This document shows, piece by piece, positions 14,410-22,258 of a DNA stretch of 31,884 nucleotides (within the stretch, counting starts at the first letter, position 1; every line of letters begins with the position of its first letter). This DNA is from Polaribacter sp. (lineage in GTDB: Bacteria; Bacteroidota; Bacteroidia; Flavobacteriales; Flavobacteriaceae). The position numbers were made by a program, and so were the translations under genes. The notes under the pieces are model-generated. The model worked only from the letters and a program-made list of their open reading frames with translations, had not been told where the DNA came from and did not search any database. The stretch spans positions 1 to 31,884 of the forward strand of contig JANQTK010000349.1 in the NCBI GenBank assembly GCA_030731695.1. Direction: 5' to 3'.

Positions 14410-16734
14410 CTACCCAATCACTTTTAATTTGGCAAATTGCAAAAGTAATTTCTTTTTTCCAACGGTACCAAACTGAATTTCAGCTTTTTTATTGGGCCCA
14501 TTTCCTTCTAAAGAAAGTACTTCTCCTTTTCCAAAACGATTGTGTTCTACAATGTTTCCGACAATAACTTCGCTGTCAAATAAATTAGTATTTGAAGTCA
14601 TTTCAGGAATTTTTTTAAAGTTTTTTGTGAAATTTACTTCTTTATTTTCAACGATATTTCGTTCTATTTTTTTTCGAACTAATGGTTTTTGAAAACGGAT
14701 TCCTTTAGGCGCATCATCGAACAAATTGGCGTCAATAAATTTGTTCATAGATTGTTCTGGCACTTTTGGAGTCATATAATGTAGGTACTTTTCATCAATT
14801 TCTTCCAAAAATCTACTTGGCTCAGCATCCACTAATTTTCCCCATCTGTAACGCGTTTGAGCATAACTCAAATACGCCACTTTTTCAGCTCTGGTAAGTG
14901 CTACATAAAATAATCTTCGTTCTTCTTCCAATTCAATACGCGTATTCATACTCATGGCAGATGGAAATAAATTTTCTTCCAAACCAACAATATACACGCA
15001 TTCAAATTCCAATCCTTTTGATTGATGTATGCTCATCAAAGCTACTTTTGGATCATCATTTTCTTTGTCTACATCAAAATCTGTGGCCAAAGCAACATCC
15101 TCTAAAAAAGTGGTTAACGAAGCATTTTCGCCTTGCTCAATTTTATCGGTAATAAAATCTTTGATTCCGTTTAACAATTCCTGAATATTTTCAACTCTAC
15201 TAACAGCTTCAGGAGTGCCTTCTTTTTCGAGTTCTGGGATTAATCTGGTTTGTTTCACCACCAATTCAGCCACTTCAAAAGCATTTTTTGTTTGCGATTC
15301 TATTTGAAAACGTTGAATCATATTCGAAAAATCTTGCAGCTTGCTTTTGGTTGGTGCATTGAGTTGAATATCAATTTTATAGATATTTTGAATGATGTCA
15401 AAAATTGATTTTTTATAGAAATTTGCAGCAATCGTCAGTTTATCAATTGTAGTGGCTCCAATACCACGAATTGGATAATTGATGACTCTCACTAAAGCTT
15501 CTTCATCATTAGGATTGATTAATAATCGTAAATATGACAACACATCTTTGATCTCTTTTCTTTGATAAAAAGACGTTCCTCCATAAATTTTATAATCGAT
15601 ATTTTTTTTACGCAATGCATCTTCAATAGCCCTTGATTGCGAATTTGTTCGGTACAACACACAAAAAACATCGGGTTTTAATTGATGATTCATCATGTTT
15701 TCCCAAATAGATTGTGCCACAAAACGACCTTCTTCTCCATCAGAAATAGTACGCATCACATAAATAGATTCGCCAGCATCATTGGATGTCCAAACATCTT
15801 TGTCTAACTTTGTTTTATTTTGAGCAATGACTGAATTTGCAGCATTTACGATGTTTTTTGTTGATCGATAATTTTGTTCTAACTTAAATGTTTTTACATC
15901 AGGGTAATCTTTCTGAAAATTTAAAATATTTTGAATATTTGCACCTCGAAAACTATAAATACTTTGCGAATCATCGCCAACAACACAAATATTTTGAAAA
16001 CGATCTGCCAAAGCTCTTATAATAATGTATTGAGAATGGTTGGTATCTTGATACTCATCCACCATAATGTATCGAAAACGGTCTTGATATTTTGCCAAAA
16101 CATCAGGAAAACGTGCTAGTAATTCATTGGTTCTGAGTAACAAATCATCAAAATCCATCGCTCCAGATTTAAAACATCTGTTGACATATTCACGGTAAAT
16201 TTCTCCAATTTTTGGCCTGCTAGCCAATACATCTGCTTCTTGTAATTCAGGACTGTTAAAATAAGCTCTTACTGTAATTAAATTATTTTTGAATGATGAA
16301 ATTCGACTAAAAACTTGTTTTGGTTTGTATTGTTCTTTGTCCAAATCCATTTCTTTGATAATCGCAGTAATTAATCGAACAGAATCTTGAGTATCGTAAA
16401 TGGTAAAATTTGTAGGAAATCCTAATTTATCCGCTTCAGATCTCAGAATTCGTGCAAAAACTGCATGAAAAGTTCCCATCCAAAGGTTTTTTGCTTCGCT
16501 AACTCCAACTACTTTTGCAATTCGCTCTTTCATTTCTTTGGCAGCTTTATTGGTAAAAGTTAACGAAAGAATATTGAAAGCATCTACACCTTGCTGCATT
16601 AAATGAGCAATTCTATATGTTAATACTCTTGTTTTTCCTGAGCCAGCACCAGCAATGATAATCATAGGACCCTCTTTTTGGAGTACCGCTCTTTTTTGAG
16701 CTTCGTTTAAGGAATCTAAATAGGAATTTTGCAT
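14410..16734 (-). CDS. pcrA: UvrD/PcrA-type DNA helicase
   Basis: This 774-residue superfamily 1A 3'-5' helicase acts in nucleotide excision repair and removal of RecA filaments. The Q motif LNEAQKRAV (9-17), Walker A AGAGSGKT (28-35), Walker B DEYQD (226-230), motif III VVGDDSQSIYSFRGA, motif IV QNYRST, motif V SIHQSKGLEFECVY and motif VI VALTRAEK are all intact. The C-terminal part has a charged linker and a tudor-like end (GNIVEHNRFGKGEVLSLEG), which in PcrA/UvrD contacts RNA polymerase. It diverges from the hypothetical gene at 16861. uvrD is an equally valid name. Confidence 0.95.
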   Translation of the reverse strand: MQNSYLDSLNEAQKRAVLQKEGPMIIIAGAGSGKTRVLTYRIAHLMQQGVDAFNILSLTFTNKAAKEMKERIAKVVGVSEAKNLWMGTFHAVFARILRSEADKLGFPTNFTIYDTQDSVRLITAIIKEMDLDKEQYKPKQVFSRISSFKNNLITVRAYFNSPELQEADVLASRPKIGEIYREYVNRCFKSGAMDFDDLLLRTNELLARFPDVLAKYQDRFRYIMVDEYQDTNHSQYIIIRALADRFQNICVVGDDSQSIYSFRGANIQNILNFQKDYPDVKTFKLEQNYRSTKNIVNAANSVIAQNKTKLDKDVWTSNDAGESIYVMRTISDGEEGRFVAQSIWENMMNHQLKPDVFCVLYRTNSQSRAIEDALRKKNIDYKIYGGTSFYQRKEIKDVLSYLRLLINPNDEEALVRVINYPIRGIGATTIDKLTIAANFYKKSIFDIIQNIYKIDIQLNAPTKSKLQDFSNMIQRFQIESQTKNAFEVAELVVKQTRLIPELEKEGTPEAVSRVENIQELLNGIKDFITDKIEQGENASLTTFLEDVALATDFDVDKENDDPKVALMSIHQSKGLEFECVYIVGLEENLFPSAMSMNTRIELEEERRLFYVALTRAEKVAYLSYAQTRYRWGKLVDAEPSRFLEEIDEKYLHYMTPKVPEQSMNKFIDANLFDDAPKGIRFQKPLVRKKIERNIVENKEVNFTKNFKKIPEMTSNTNLFDSEVIVGNIVEHNRFGKGEVLSLEGNGPNKKAEIQFGTVGKKKLLLQFAKLKVIG

Positions 16735-16833
16735 CAGTTTTTTTAAAAATTAAAAGGTTACAAGTTATGAAATCTATTGTTTTTACATGAAGGATTGGTC
16801 TTTTTTTATTCACATTTTTTTCACTAAAAAAAG

Positions 16834-16841
16834 TACCTTTG
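16834..16841 (+). promoter_or_regulatory. -7 box of the 16861 gene
   Basis: TACCTTTG matches TAnnTTTG. The predicted start near 16848 gives a leader of about 13 bases before the ATG at 16861. On the opposite strand, only a degenerate box (TAGATTTC) was seen for pcrA. Confidence 0.55.
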
Positions 16842-16860
16842 TCATTATTAGATTTTAACT

Positions 16861-17376
16861 ATGGAAGACCAATTATTAGCAAGTATTAGCTACATTTTAC
16901 CTGCTGTTGTTACAGGATATATTGCTTATTATATGTTTAAAAGCTATTTATTTCAGCAAAATTCTGATAAAAAATTGCAACTTTTAAGCGAAAAAAAGAA
17001 AGAATCTTTGCCTGTAAAATTGCAAGCCTATGAGCGTATGTTGTTGTTTTGCGAACGCTTGCATCCTTGTAAATTAGTGATGAGAATTCAACCTATTTCA
17101 GAAAAAAGTACGGATTATGTTTCATTGTTAATCCTTACAATTGAGCAAGAATTTGAGCATAATTTAGTGCAGCAATTATACATTTCTGATGAAGCTTGGA
17201 ATGGCATTTTAAAAGCAAAAAATATCATTGAAAATAAATTGCAACAAATTGCAAAAACTACAGATTCATCAATTCAATTTCAAGAATTGATTCTCAATGA
17301 ATTTAATAACAACTCCTCGCCTTCTGAAATTGCAATTTCCATCATAAAAAATGAGGTAGCAAAATTGATTTCTTAG
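16861..17376 (+). CDS. Conserved hypothetical protein with one N-terminal membrane helix
   Basis: This 171-residue protein has one transmembrane helix near the N-terminus (about 9-28, ISYILPAVVTGYIAYYMF), with no signal peptidase site. A mostly helical cytoplasmic domain follows, with several Leu/Gln-rich amphipathic helices (LQAYERMLLFCERLHPCKLV, and a 120-170 segment). It looks like a Bacteroidota-specific family; I cannot attach a function. It is monocistronic, diverging from pcrA and converging on the BtuB-like receptor with a hairpin between them. Two cysteines (positions about 63 and 69) lie in the first cytoplasmic helix region. Confidence 0.75.
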   Translation: MEDQLLASISYILPAVVTGYIAYYMFKSYLFQQNSDKKLQLLSEKKKESLPVKLQAYERMLLFCERLHPCKLVMRIQPISEKSTDYVSLLILTIEQEFEHNLVQQLYISDEAWNGILKAKNIIENKLQQIAKTTDSSIQFQELILNEFNNNSSPSEIAISIIKNEVAKLIS

Positions 17377-17388
17377 TATCTAAATTAA

Positions 17389-17427
17389 AAATTCACGAAT
17401 TTACTTTCATTATAAACTCGTGAATTT
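17389..17427. terminator. Hairpin between the 16861 gene and btuB
   Basis: AAATTCACGA (17389-17398) and TCGTGAATTT (17418-17427) form a perfect 10-bp stem with a 19-base loop. On the minus strand the stem runs into T-rich sequence, so it fits best as the end of the btuB-like transcript, possibly also serving the plus-strand gene. Confidence 0.6.
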
Positions 17428-17463
17428 CTGAAACACTAAAATAAAACACTGAAAAATAATACC

Positions 17464-19374
17464 TTATAACTGTATTTTTAAACCTAGATTGTAATTTCTT
17501 CCTCTTGTTGTAAAACCAGCAATTTCTTGAAAGTTTTCATTGAAAACATTGGTAATATTTCCAAAAAAGGTAACTTTTCCATTCAATAATTGATGATTGA
17601 TGAATAAATCAACTAAATTATATGATGGCAAAGCTATGTTTCCAAAATCTTTGGTTTCATCCACAAAACGATAACTGATTGCCGTAAAAGTTTCTGGAAA
17701 AAGTTGATAATCCACCTTCATAAAAAAAGTGTTTTTTGGGATTTTCAACAACAAATTTTCAGCTCTATTGATATGAGTAAAGTTTGCTAATACACTTACT
17801 TTTTTTAAGGGCTTGTATGAAATTTCAGATTCAATTCCTCTTGCAAAAAAAGTTCCAATATCATTAATAGTTTGAAAAGTAGTTGGATCATACCCAATTT
17901 TATTGGTTTCTTCTCTGTAAAAAAATGTGGAGTTTGCTGAGAATTTAGGAGAAAAAATCAATTCAAAACCTGTTTCAATAGTGATGTCTTCCTCAGGTAA
18001 TAACTCAGTAATTGATGGTAACTTTGTGAAAATTTCTGATAAAGTTGGTGTTACAAAAGCAGTGCTATATGATGCAAAAACCTTGGCATTTGACGTTTTA
18101 TTGAACTTGAAATTATAGGCAGGATTTACATTAAAAACTACATTTTCACCATATTCACTATGCACATTTAAACGAGTTCCTGCATTGAAAGTAAATCCGA
18201 AATCTGAAAAATAATTGACAGAAAAATAGGGATCAAAAAAGTGTTGTTTTCCTGCACCTTTTTCAATTTGACTGAAAGAAGTTTGCTGTTTCATGTCTTG
18301 AAATTGAGAAGTAATTCCTGCTAAAACCGAAAACTCATTGTTGAATTTATAATGATTAAACACATCAAAACCAAGTACTTCTCCATTAAAAAAATCATTA
18401 GACGGAGTTTCACGCCTATTGATATCTGTTACAAATGTTCTGAGTTTTAGACTTCCTTTTTCATATGTATAATCCAAATTAAAACCTCCTCTTTTTTGTG
18501 TGCTTGACAAATTATTGTTTTTATCAGCTGGTGAACTTGCAAAAGTCACAGGATCAAAATCAAAGCCATCAAAATCTGTTGAAAATTCATCAATACTTGC
18601 AAAAAATCCTAAAGACAACTTTGTATTCAATGCATAATTCATTTTTAACAACAAGTTTTGTCTTGCAAAAATATCCTCTTCAAAAGGATTATTTTTATCT
18701 GTACTTTCAGCAGCAGAAAGACCTCTTGAACCATTGGAATTCAATGTTAATAAATAATCTACCTTACCTAAAGTTCCATTAAAATTAAAGTTTGTCGAAA
18801 ATTCTTCTGCAGAAAAGCTGTTATTTTCACTTGAAGAATTACTGCCAATATTTGAAGTAAAAACACCATTGAATTGTTTTTTAGAAGCTTTTTTCAAAAT
18901 GATATTGATAACTCCTGTTGCAGCACCAGAACCATACAATGTAGATGCAGCTCCTTTTAAAACCTCAATACTTTCAATTTGTTGTATGTCTATTTGACGT
19001 AAATCAAAATCACCCCCAAAAGACGAAGGATCGTTAACGTTTACACCATCAATCAAAATTGCCACTTGACGATTTCTTCCTCCTCGAATGTAGTAACCCA
19101 GATTTTGACCTTTGGTACTAAAATTTCCATTAATTTCTACTCCAGGAACATCATTTAGCAAATCCAATAGTGTTTTTCCTGCACTATTTTGAATTGTTTC
19201 TTGTGTAATTTTATACACGATTTTACCAATATTTTTTTTATTGGTTTCAAATTTTGTGGCTGTGATGATGATTTCATCTAGCGATTCTACTTTTTCGTTT
19301 TTCTCTTGCGAAAACGAATTTTTACTCGCAAACAAGCATGCGAGTGCACTAACAATTAGAAATTGTTTTTTCAT
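17464..19374 (-). CDS. btuB: TonB-dependent outer-membrane receptor, cobalamin (BtuB-like)
   Basis: This is a 636-residue receptor. It has a Sec signal peptide (cleavage near residue 22, NSFS/QEKN), a TonB-box-like stretch LDEIIITATKF (32-42), a plug domain (about 45-155) with YYIRGGRNRQVAILIDGV and ASTLYGSGAATGVINI, and then a 22-strand-type beta barrel ending in YNLGLKIQL. Lengths of about 600-640 are usual for BtuB, shorter than SusC-type receptors, and there is no SusD partner. The substrate assignment rests mainly on the cobalamin riboswitch directly upstream in the same orientation (19475-19670). The BtuF-like lipoprotein at 20801 is consistent. The neighbourhood contains no btuC/btuD permease or ATPase gene, so these must lie elsewhere. 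Confidence 0.9.
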   Translation of the reverse strand: MKKQFLIVSALACLFASKNSFSQEKNEKVESLDEIIITATKFETNKKNIGKIVYKITQETIQNSAGKTLLDLLNDVPGVEINGNFSTKGQNLGYYIRGGRNRQVAILIDGVNVNDPSSFGGDFDLRQIDIQQIESIEVLKGAASTLYGSGAATGVINIILKKASKKQFNGVFTSNIGSNSSSENNSFSAEEFSTNFNFNGTLGKVDYLLTLNSNGSRGLSAAESTDKNNPFEEDIFARQNLLLKMNYALNTKLSLGFFASIDEFSTDFDGFDFDPVTFASSPADKNNNLSSTQKRGGFNLDYTYEKGSLKLRTFVTDINRRETPSNDFFNGEVLGFDVFNHYKFNNEFSVLAGITSQFQDMKQQTSFSQIEKGAGKQHFFDPYFSVNYFSDFGFTFNAGTRLNVHSEYGENVVFNVNPAYNFKFNKTSNAKVFASYSTAFVTPTLSEIFTKLPSITELLPEEDITIETGFELIFSPKFSANSTFFYREETNKIGYDPTTFQTINDIGTFFARGIESEISYKPLKKVSVLANFTHINRAENLLLKIPKNTFFMKVDYQLFPETFTAISYRFVDETKDFGNIALPSYNLVDLFINHQLLNGKVTFFGNITNVFNENFQEIAGFTTRGRNYNLGLKIQL

Positions 19375-19380
19375 TTTTAA

Positions 19381-19403
19381 TGATTTAATTGAACACTAAA
19401 TCA
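19381..19403 (-). promoter_or_regulatory. Hairpin next to the btuB start codon, candidate expression platform
   Basis: TGATTTA and TAAATCA pair (7 bp, 9-base loop), ending about 7 bases before the ATG at 19374. A second hairpin, AAACTTT/AAAGTTT (19442-19448 and 19456-19462), lies between it and the aptamer. There is no T-run after either, so translational rather than transcriptional control is the more likely output. Confidence 0.4.
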
Positions 19404-19474
19404 GGAAACTATTCTGTACAATAAAATTAAGTACGGTACACAAACTTTTATCCCGAAAGTTTTTATCTCTTGAA

Positions 19475-19670
19475 AATGGCAGGTCTCCTGACTTGTTTTA
19501 TGTTATTAGACCTTCCCAACAAATTAATGTCAGTGGTGTAAGAATTAATAACATCCTTAAATTAAGGTGCTGAAAAAATTTCAGCATAAACTTACAGTTG
19601 CGGGAACAGTTCTGGATTTAAACCAGATTCCCTTTTAATCTGATGCAAAACGGATTTTACATCAAAACCA
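19475..19670 (-). promoter_or_regulatory. Cobalamin riboswitch aptamer
   Basis: On the minus strand the conserved class I elements appear in order. These are GCATCA followed by AAAAGGGAA, the segment TTTAAATCC, then CTGTTCCCGCAACTGTAAG, the CCACTGAC stretch, GGGAAGG, and finally the B12 box AGTCAGGAGACCTGCC ending near 19478. It binds adenosyl- or related cobalamins and represses the downstream gene. It is oriented to control btuB, whose ATG lies about 100 bases further. Boundaries are approximate. A -7 box lies just upstream at 19681-19688. Confidence 0.95.
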
Positions 19671-19680
19671 AAATTCGTGG

Positions 19681-19688
19681 CAAATATA
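19681..19688 (-). promoter_or_regulatory. -7 box of the riboswitch-btuB transcript
   Basis: On the minus strand this reads TATATTTG, matching TAnnTTTG, with a TTTTG 15 bases upstream as a weak -33. The predicted start near 19674 falls immediately before the aptamer. A divergent, degenerate box TACCTTCG at 19733-19740 could serve guaC. Confidence 0.55.
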
Positions 19689-19763
19689 GTAGTAATATCG
19701 AAACAAAAGCACTCTTTTTAAATAAGTTTTAATACCTTCGAAACATCAAAAAATTATTTGAAA

Positions 19764-20804
19764 ATGAGAATTGAAAATGACATCAAATTAGGATTTAAAG
19801 ACGTCATGATTCGTCCAAAACGATCTACATTAAAATCGCGTTCAGAGGTAACTTTAGAGAGATCTTTCACCTTTTTACACTCAGAAATTGTTTGGGAAGG
19901 AATTCCAATAATGGCCGCAAATATGGATACTGTTGGGACTTTTAAAATGGCAGAAGAGCTATCGAAATTCGGAATTTTTACAGCCATCCACAAGCATTAT
20001 ACTTTAGAAGAATGGATAGAATTTTCAGAAAGTGTTGGAACATCCGTTTTAAAAAATTGTGCCATAAGTTCTGGAATTAGCGCTGTTGATTCTAAAAAAG
20101 TAAACTCTATTTTAGAGGTAATTCCTGACATACATTTTATTTGTATAGATGTTGCAAATGGATATTCAGAGCATTTTGTGACTTTTGTAAAACAGATGCG
20201 TAAAAAACATCCTTCAAAAGTAATTATCGCAGGAAATGTAGTTACTGGAGAAATGGTTGAAGAATTGCTTTTGGCTGGCGCAGATATTATTAAAGTTGGC
20301 ATTGGTCCAGGTTCTGTGTGCACAACACGCATCAAAACTGGTGTTGGATATCCACAATTATCCGCAATAATTGAATGCGCAGATGCTGCTCATGGTTTGG
20401 GAGGTCATATCATTTCTGATGGTGGTTGCAAAATTCCAGGTGATATTGCAAAAGCTTTTGGTGCAGGTGCAGATTTTGTAATGTTGGGAGGCATGTTGGC
20501 TGGTCATGATGAAAGTGGTGGCGAATTAATTTCAGAAAATAACGAAATGTTTAAACTTTTTTATGGAATGAGTTCAGAAACCGCCATGAAAAAACATGCT
20601 GGTGGTGTTGCCAATTACAGAGCATCTGAAGGAAAAACGGTGAAAGTCCCTTATCGAGGAAAAGTTAGTGAAACAGTGACCGATTTTTTAGGAGGTTTGC
20701 GTTCAACATGTACATATGTAGGTGCAAAAAGATTGAAAGAATTGACAAAAAGAACTACTTTTATTAGAGTTCAAGAACAAGCAAATGACGTTTTTAATTC
20801 ATGA
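19764..20804 (+). CDS. guaC: GMP reductase
   Basis: This 346-residue enzyme of purine salvage converts GMP to IMP and ammonia with NADPH. It is an IMPDH/GMPR TIM barrel without CBS domains. The active-site loop GIGPGSVCTTR puts the catalytic Cys at 186, the same number as in human GMPR. The N-terminal DIKLGFKDVMIRPKRS and AANMDTVGTF stretches distinguish GMP reductase from IMP dehydrogenase. A TTG two codons earlier (19758) is in frame, but the ATG at 19764 gives the usual start. It overlaps the next gene by 4 bases (ATGA), indicating translational coupling with a cobalamin-type binding protein, an unexpected partner. Confidence 0.95.
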   Translation: MRIENDIKLGFKDVMIRPKRSTLKSRSEVTLERSFTFLHSEIVWEGIPIMAANMDTVGTFKMAEELSKFGIFTAIHKHYTLEEWIEFSESVGTSVLKNCAISSGISAVDSKKVNSILEVIPDIHFICIDVANGYSEHFVTFVKQMRKKHPSKVIIAGNVVTGEMVEELLLAGADIIKVGIGPGSVCTTRIKTGVGYPQLSAIIECADAAHGLGGHIISDGGCKIPGDIAKAFGAGADFVMLGGMLAGHDESGGELISENNEMFKLFYGMSSETAMKKHAGGVANYRASEGKTVKVPYRGKVSETVTDFLGGLRSTCTYVGAKRLKELTKRTTFIRVQEQANDVFNS

Positions 20805-21919
20805 AAAAATTACAATTATTTCTTTTTATAAGCTGCTTCATCTCTTTGATTTCCTGTAATGAATCAAAAAAAAAGAAAACTGAAACAGCTGAAAATATTC
20901 AATTGATTCGTTATGCGAAAGGATTTCAAATTAAGAATGAAAACGAAATCCAAAAAATAATCATCAAAAATCCATATCAAAATTCGGATGAAGTATTTGA
21001 ATATGTTTTGTCAAAAAATAAAAATTTACAAATAAATTTACAAATTCCAGTTTCGAGAATTGTGGTAACATCAACTACACATATTCCCATGATTGAATTG
21101 CTTGGCGAGGAAAATAGCATTGTTGGTTTTCCAAGCACTTATTATATTTCTTCAGAAAAAACACGTCAAAGAGTCGAAAATGGTTTTATTGGAGAAATAG
21201 GAAAAGAAAACTTATTAAATACGGAAGTTTTACTGAATTTAGAACCAGATTTGGTTGTTGGTTATAGTGTTTCAACTGCTGATAAATCGCTGGAAATTAT
21301 AAAAAAATCTGGAATTCCTATAATTTATAATGGAGATTGGCTGGAAGAAACACCTTTAGGAAGAGCAGAATGGATTCAGTTTTTCGGAATTTTATTTGAT
21401 AAGCAAAAACAGGCTGATAGCATTTTTAAAACTATTGAAACTGCTTATTTAGAAGCAAAACAACTCGCTAAAAAAAACAAAAAAAAACCAACAATTCTCT
21501 CTGGAGCAGTGATGAGTAAAGATATTTGGAATTTGCCTGCAGGTGAAAGTTTTGTGGCGCAGTTTTTAGCGGATGCAAATCTGGATTATTTATGGAAAAA
21601 TTCAACAGGAAAAGGCAGTTTGTCTTTAAGTTTTGAAAGTGTTTTTGAAAAAGCAAAAGATGCCGATTTTTGGATTGCTCCAGGCTATTTTTCATCTAAA
21701 GAACAACTTTTACAAAACAATAAAATGTATGCCGAATTTGCCGCTTTTAAAAATGATAAAATCTACACTCCTACTCTAAAAAAGGGAAAAACTGGTGGTG
21801 TAATTTATTATGAATTAGCTCCGACAAGACCAGATTTAGTATTGAAAGATTTGATAAAAATTACACATCCTGAGTTATTACCTAACTATACATTAACTTT
21901 TTTTGAAAAGATGAATTAG
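20801..21919 (+). CDS. Cobalamin/iron-type ABC transporter substrate-binding lipoprotein (BtuF-like)
   Basis: This 372-residue lipoprotein has a signal peptide ending in a lipobox LISC with Cys19, followed by a Lys-rich stretch. The mature part is a class III (BtuF/FhuD-type) periplasmic binding fold: an N-lobe beginning near IVVTSTTHIPMIELLG, the typical LLNLEPDLVVGYS segment, a long connecting helix (around residues 190-230), and a C-lobe with NDKIYTP near the end. Such proteins deliver vitamin B12 or ferric siderophores to BtuCD/FecCD permeases. The btuB gene with its riboswitch, about 1.4 kb away on the other strand, supports cobalamin. It is translationally coupled to guaC and not under the riboswitch, which points the other way. 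No permease or ATPase gene follows. Its stop codon directly abuts that of the convergent DUF2834 gene. Confidence 0.82.
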   Translation: MKKLQLFLFISCFISLISCNESKKKKTETAENIQLIRYAKGFQIKNENEIQKIIIKNPYQNSDEVFEYVLSKNKNLQINLQIPVSRIVVTSTTHIPMIELLGEENSIVGFPSTYYISSEKTRQRVENGFIGEIGKENLLNTEVLLNLEPDLVVGYSVSTADKSLEIIKKSGIPIIYNGDWLEETPLGRAEWIQFFGILFDKQKQADSIFKTIETAYLEAKQLAKKNKKKPTILSGAVMSKDIWNLPAGESFVAQFLADANLDYLWKNSTGKGSLSLSFESVFEKAKDADFWIAPGYFSSKEQLLQNNKMYAEFAAFKNDKIYTPTLKKGKTGGVIYYELAPTRPDLVLKDLIKITHPELLPNYTLTFFEKMN

Positions 21920-22255
21920 TTACTTTTTGATTGCTAATTCATCTAGTTTTTGCTGTCTGAAATACAGAAAAAGTGGAAACGTAAATGCCACAGCAATTAA
22001 AAATGTAAATGGAATAAAAAGCCACCAATGCTTTATTTTTAAGCGTAAAGATTCTGTGGTTAAAAAAACGAAAAAAGTAAACACAACAACCGTTAAATCA
22101 GCCCCAAAAGATTTGCCTGCAAAATTGATTTGTGCATCTTGCATAAAACCTATAAAACTAGCATTTTCAACACTTTGGAAATACAAAATATTGTAATACC
22201 AAGTGTATAAAATTCCTAAAATCGCTAGTGATAAATACAAATACTTAAGTTTCAT
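21920..22255 (-). CDS. DUF2834 small membrane protein
   Basis: This 111-residue protein has about three transmembrane segments (about 5-20, 54-70 and 78-98). The pattern of an N-terminal Tyr/Trp-rich helix, a conserved acidic residue before helix 2 (GADLTVVVFTFFVFL), an ESLRLKIKHWW connector and an FPLFLYFRQ ending fits the DUF2834 family. The function is unknown. It starts 3 bases after parC on the same strand and is presumably the last gene of the parE-parC transcript. Its stop codon abuts the stop of the BtuF-like gene with no space for a terminator. Confidence 0.75.
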   Translation of the reverse strand: MKLKYLYLSLAILGILYTWYYNILYFQSVENASFIGFMQDAQINFAGKSFGADLTVVVFTFFVFLTTESLRLKIKHWWLFIPFTFLIAVAFTFPLFLYFRQQKLDELAIKK

Positions 22256-22258
22256 TTT

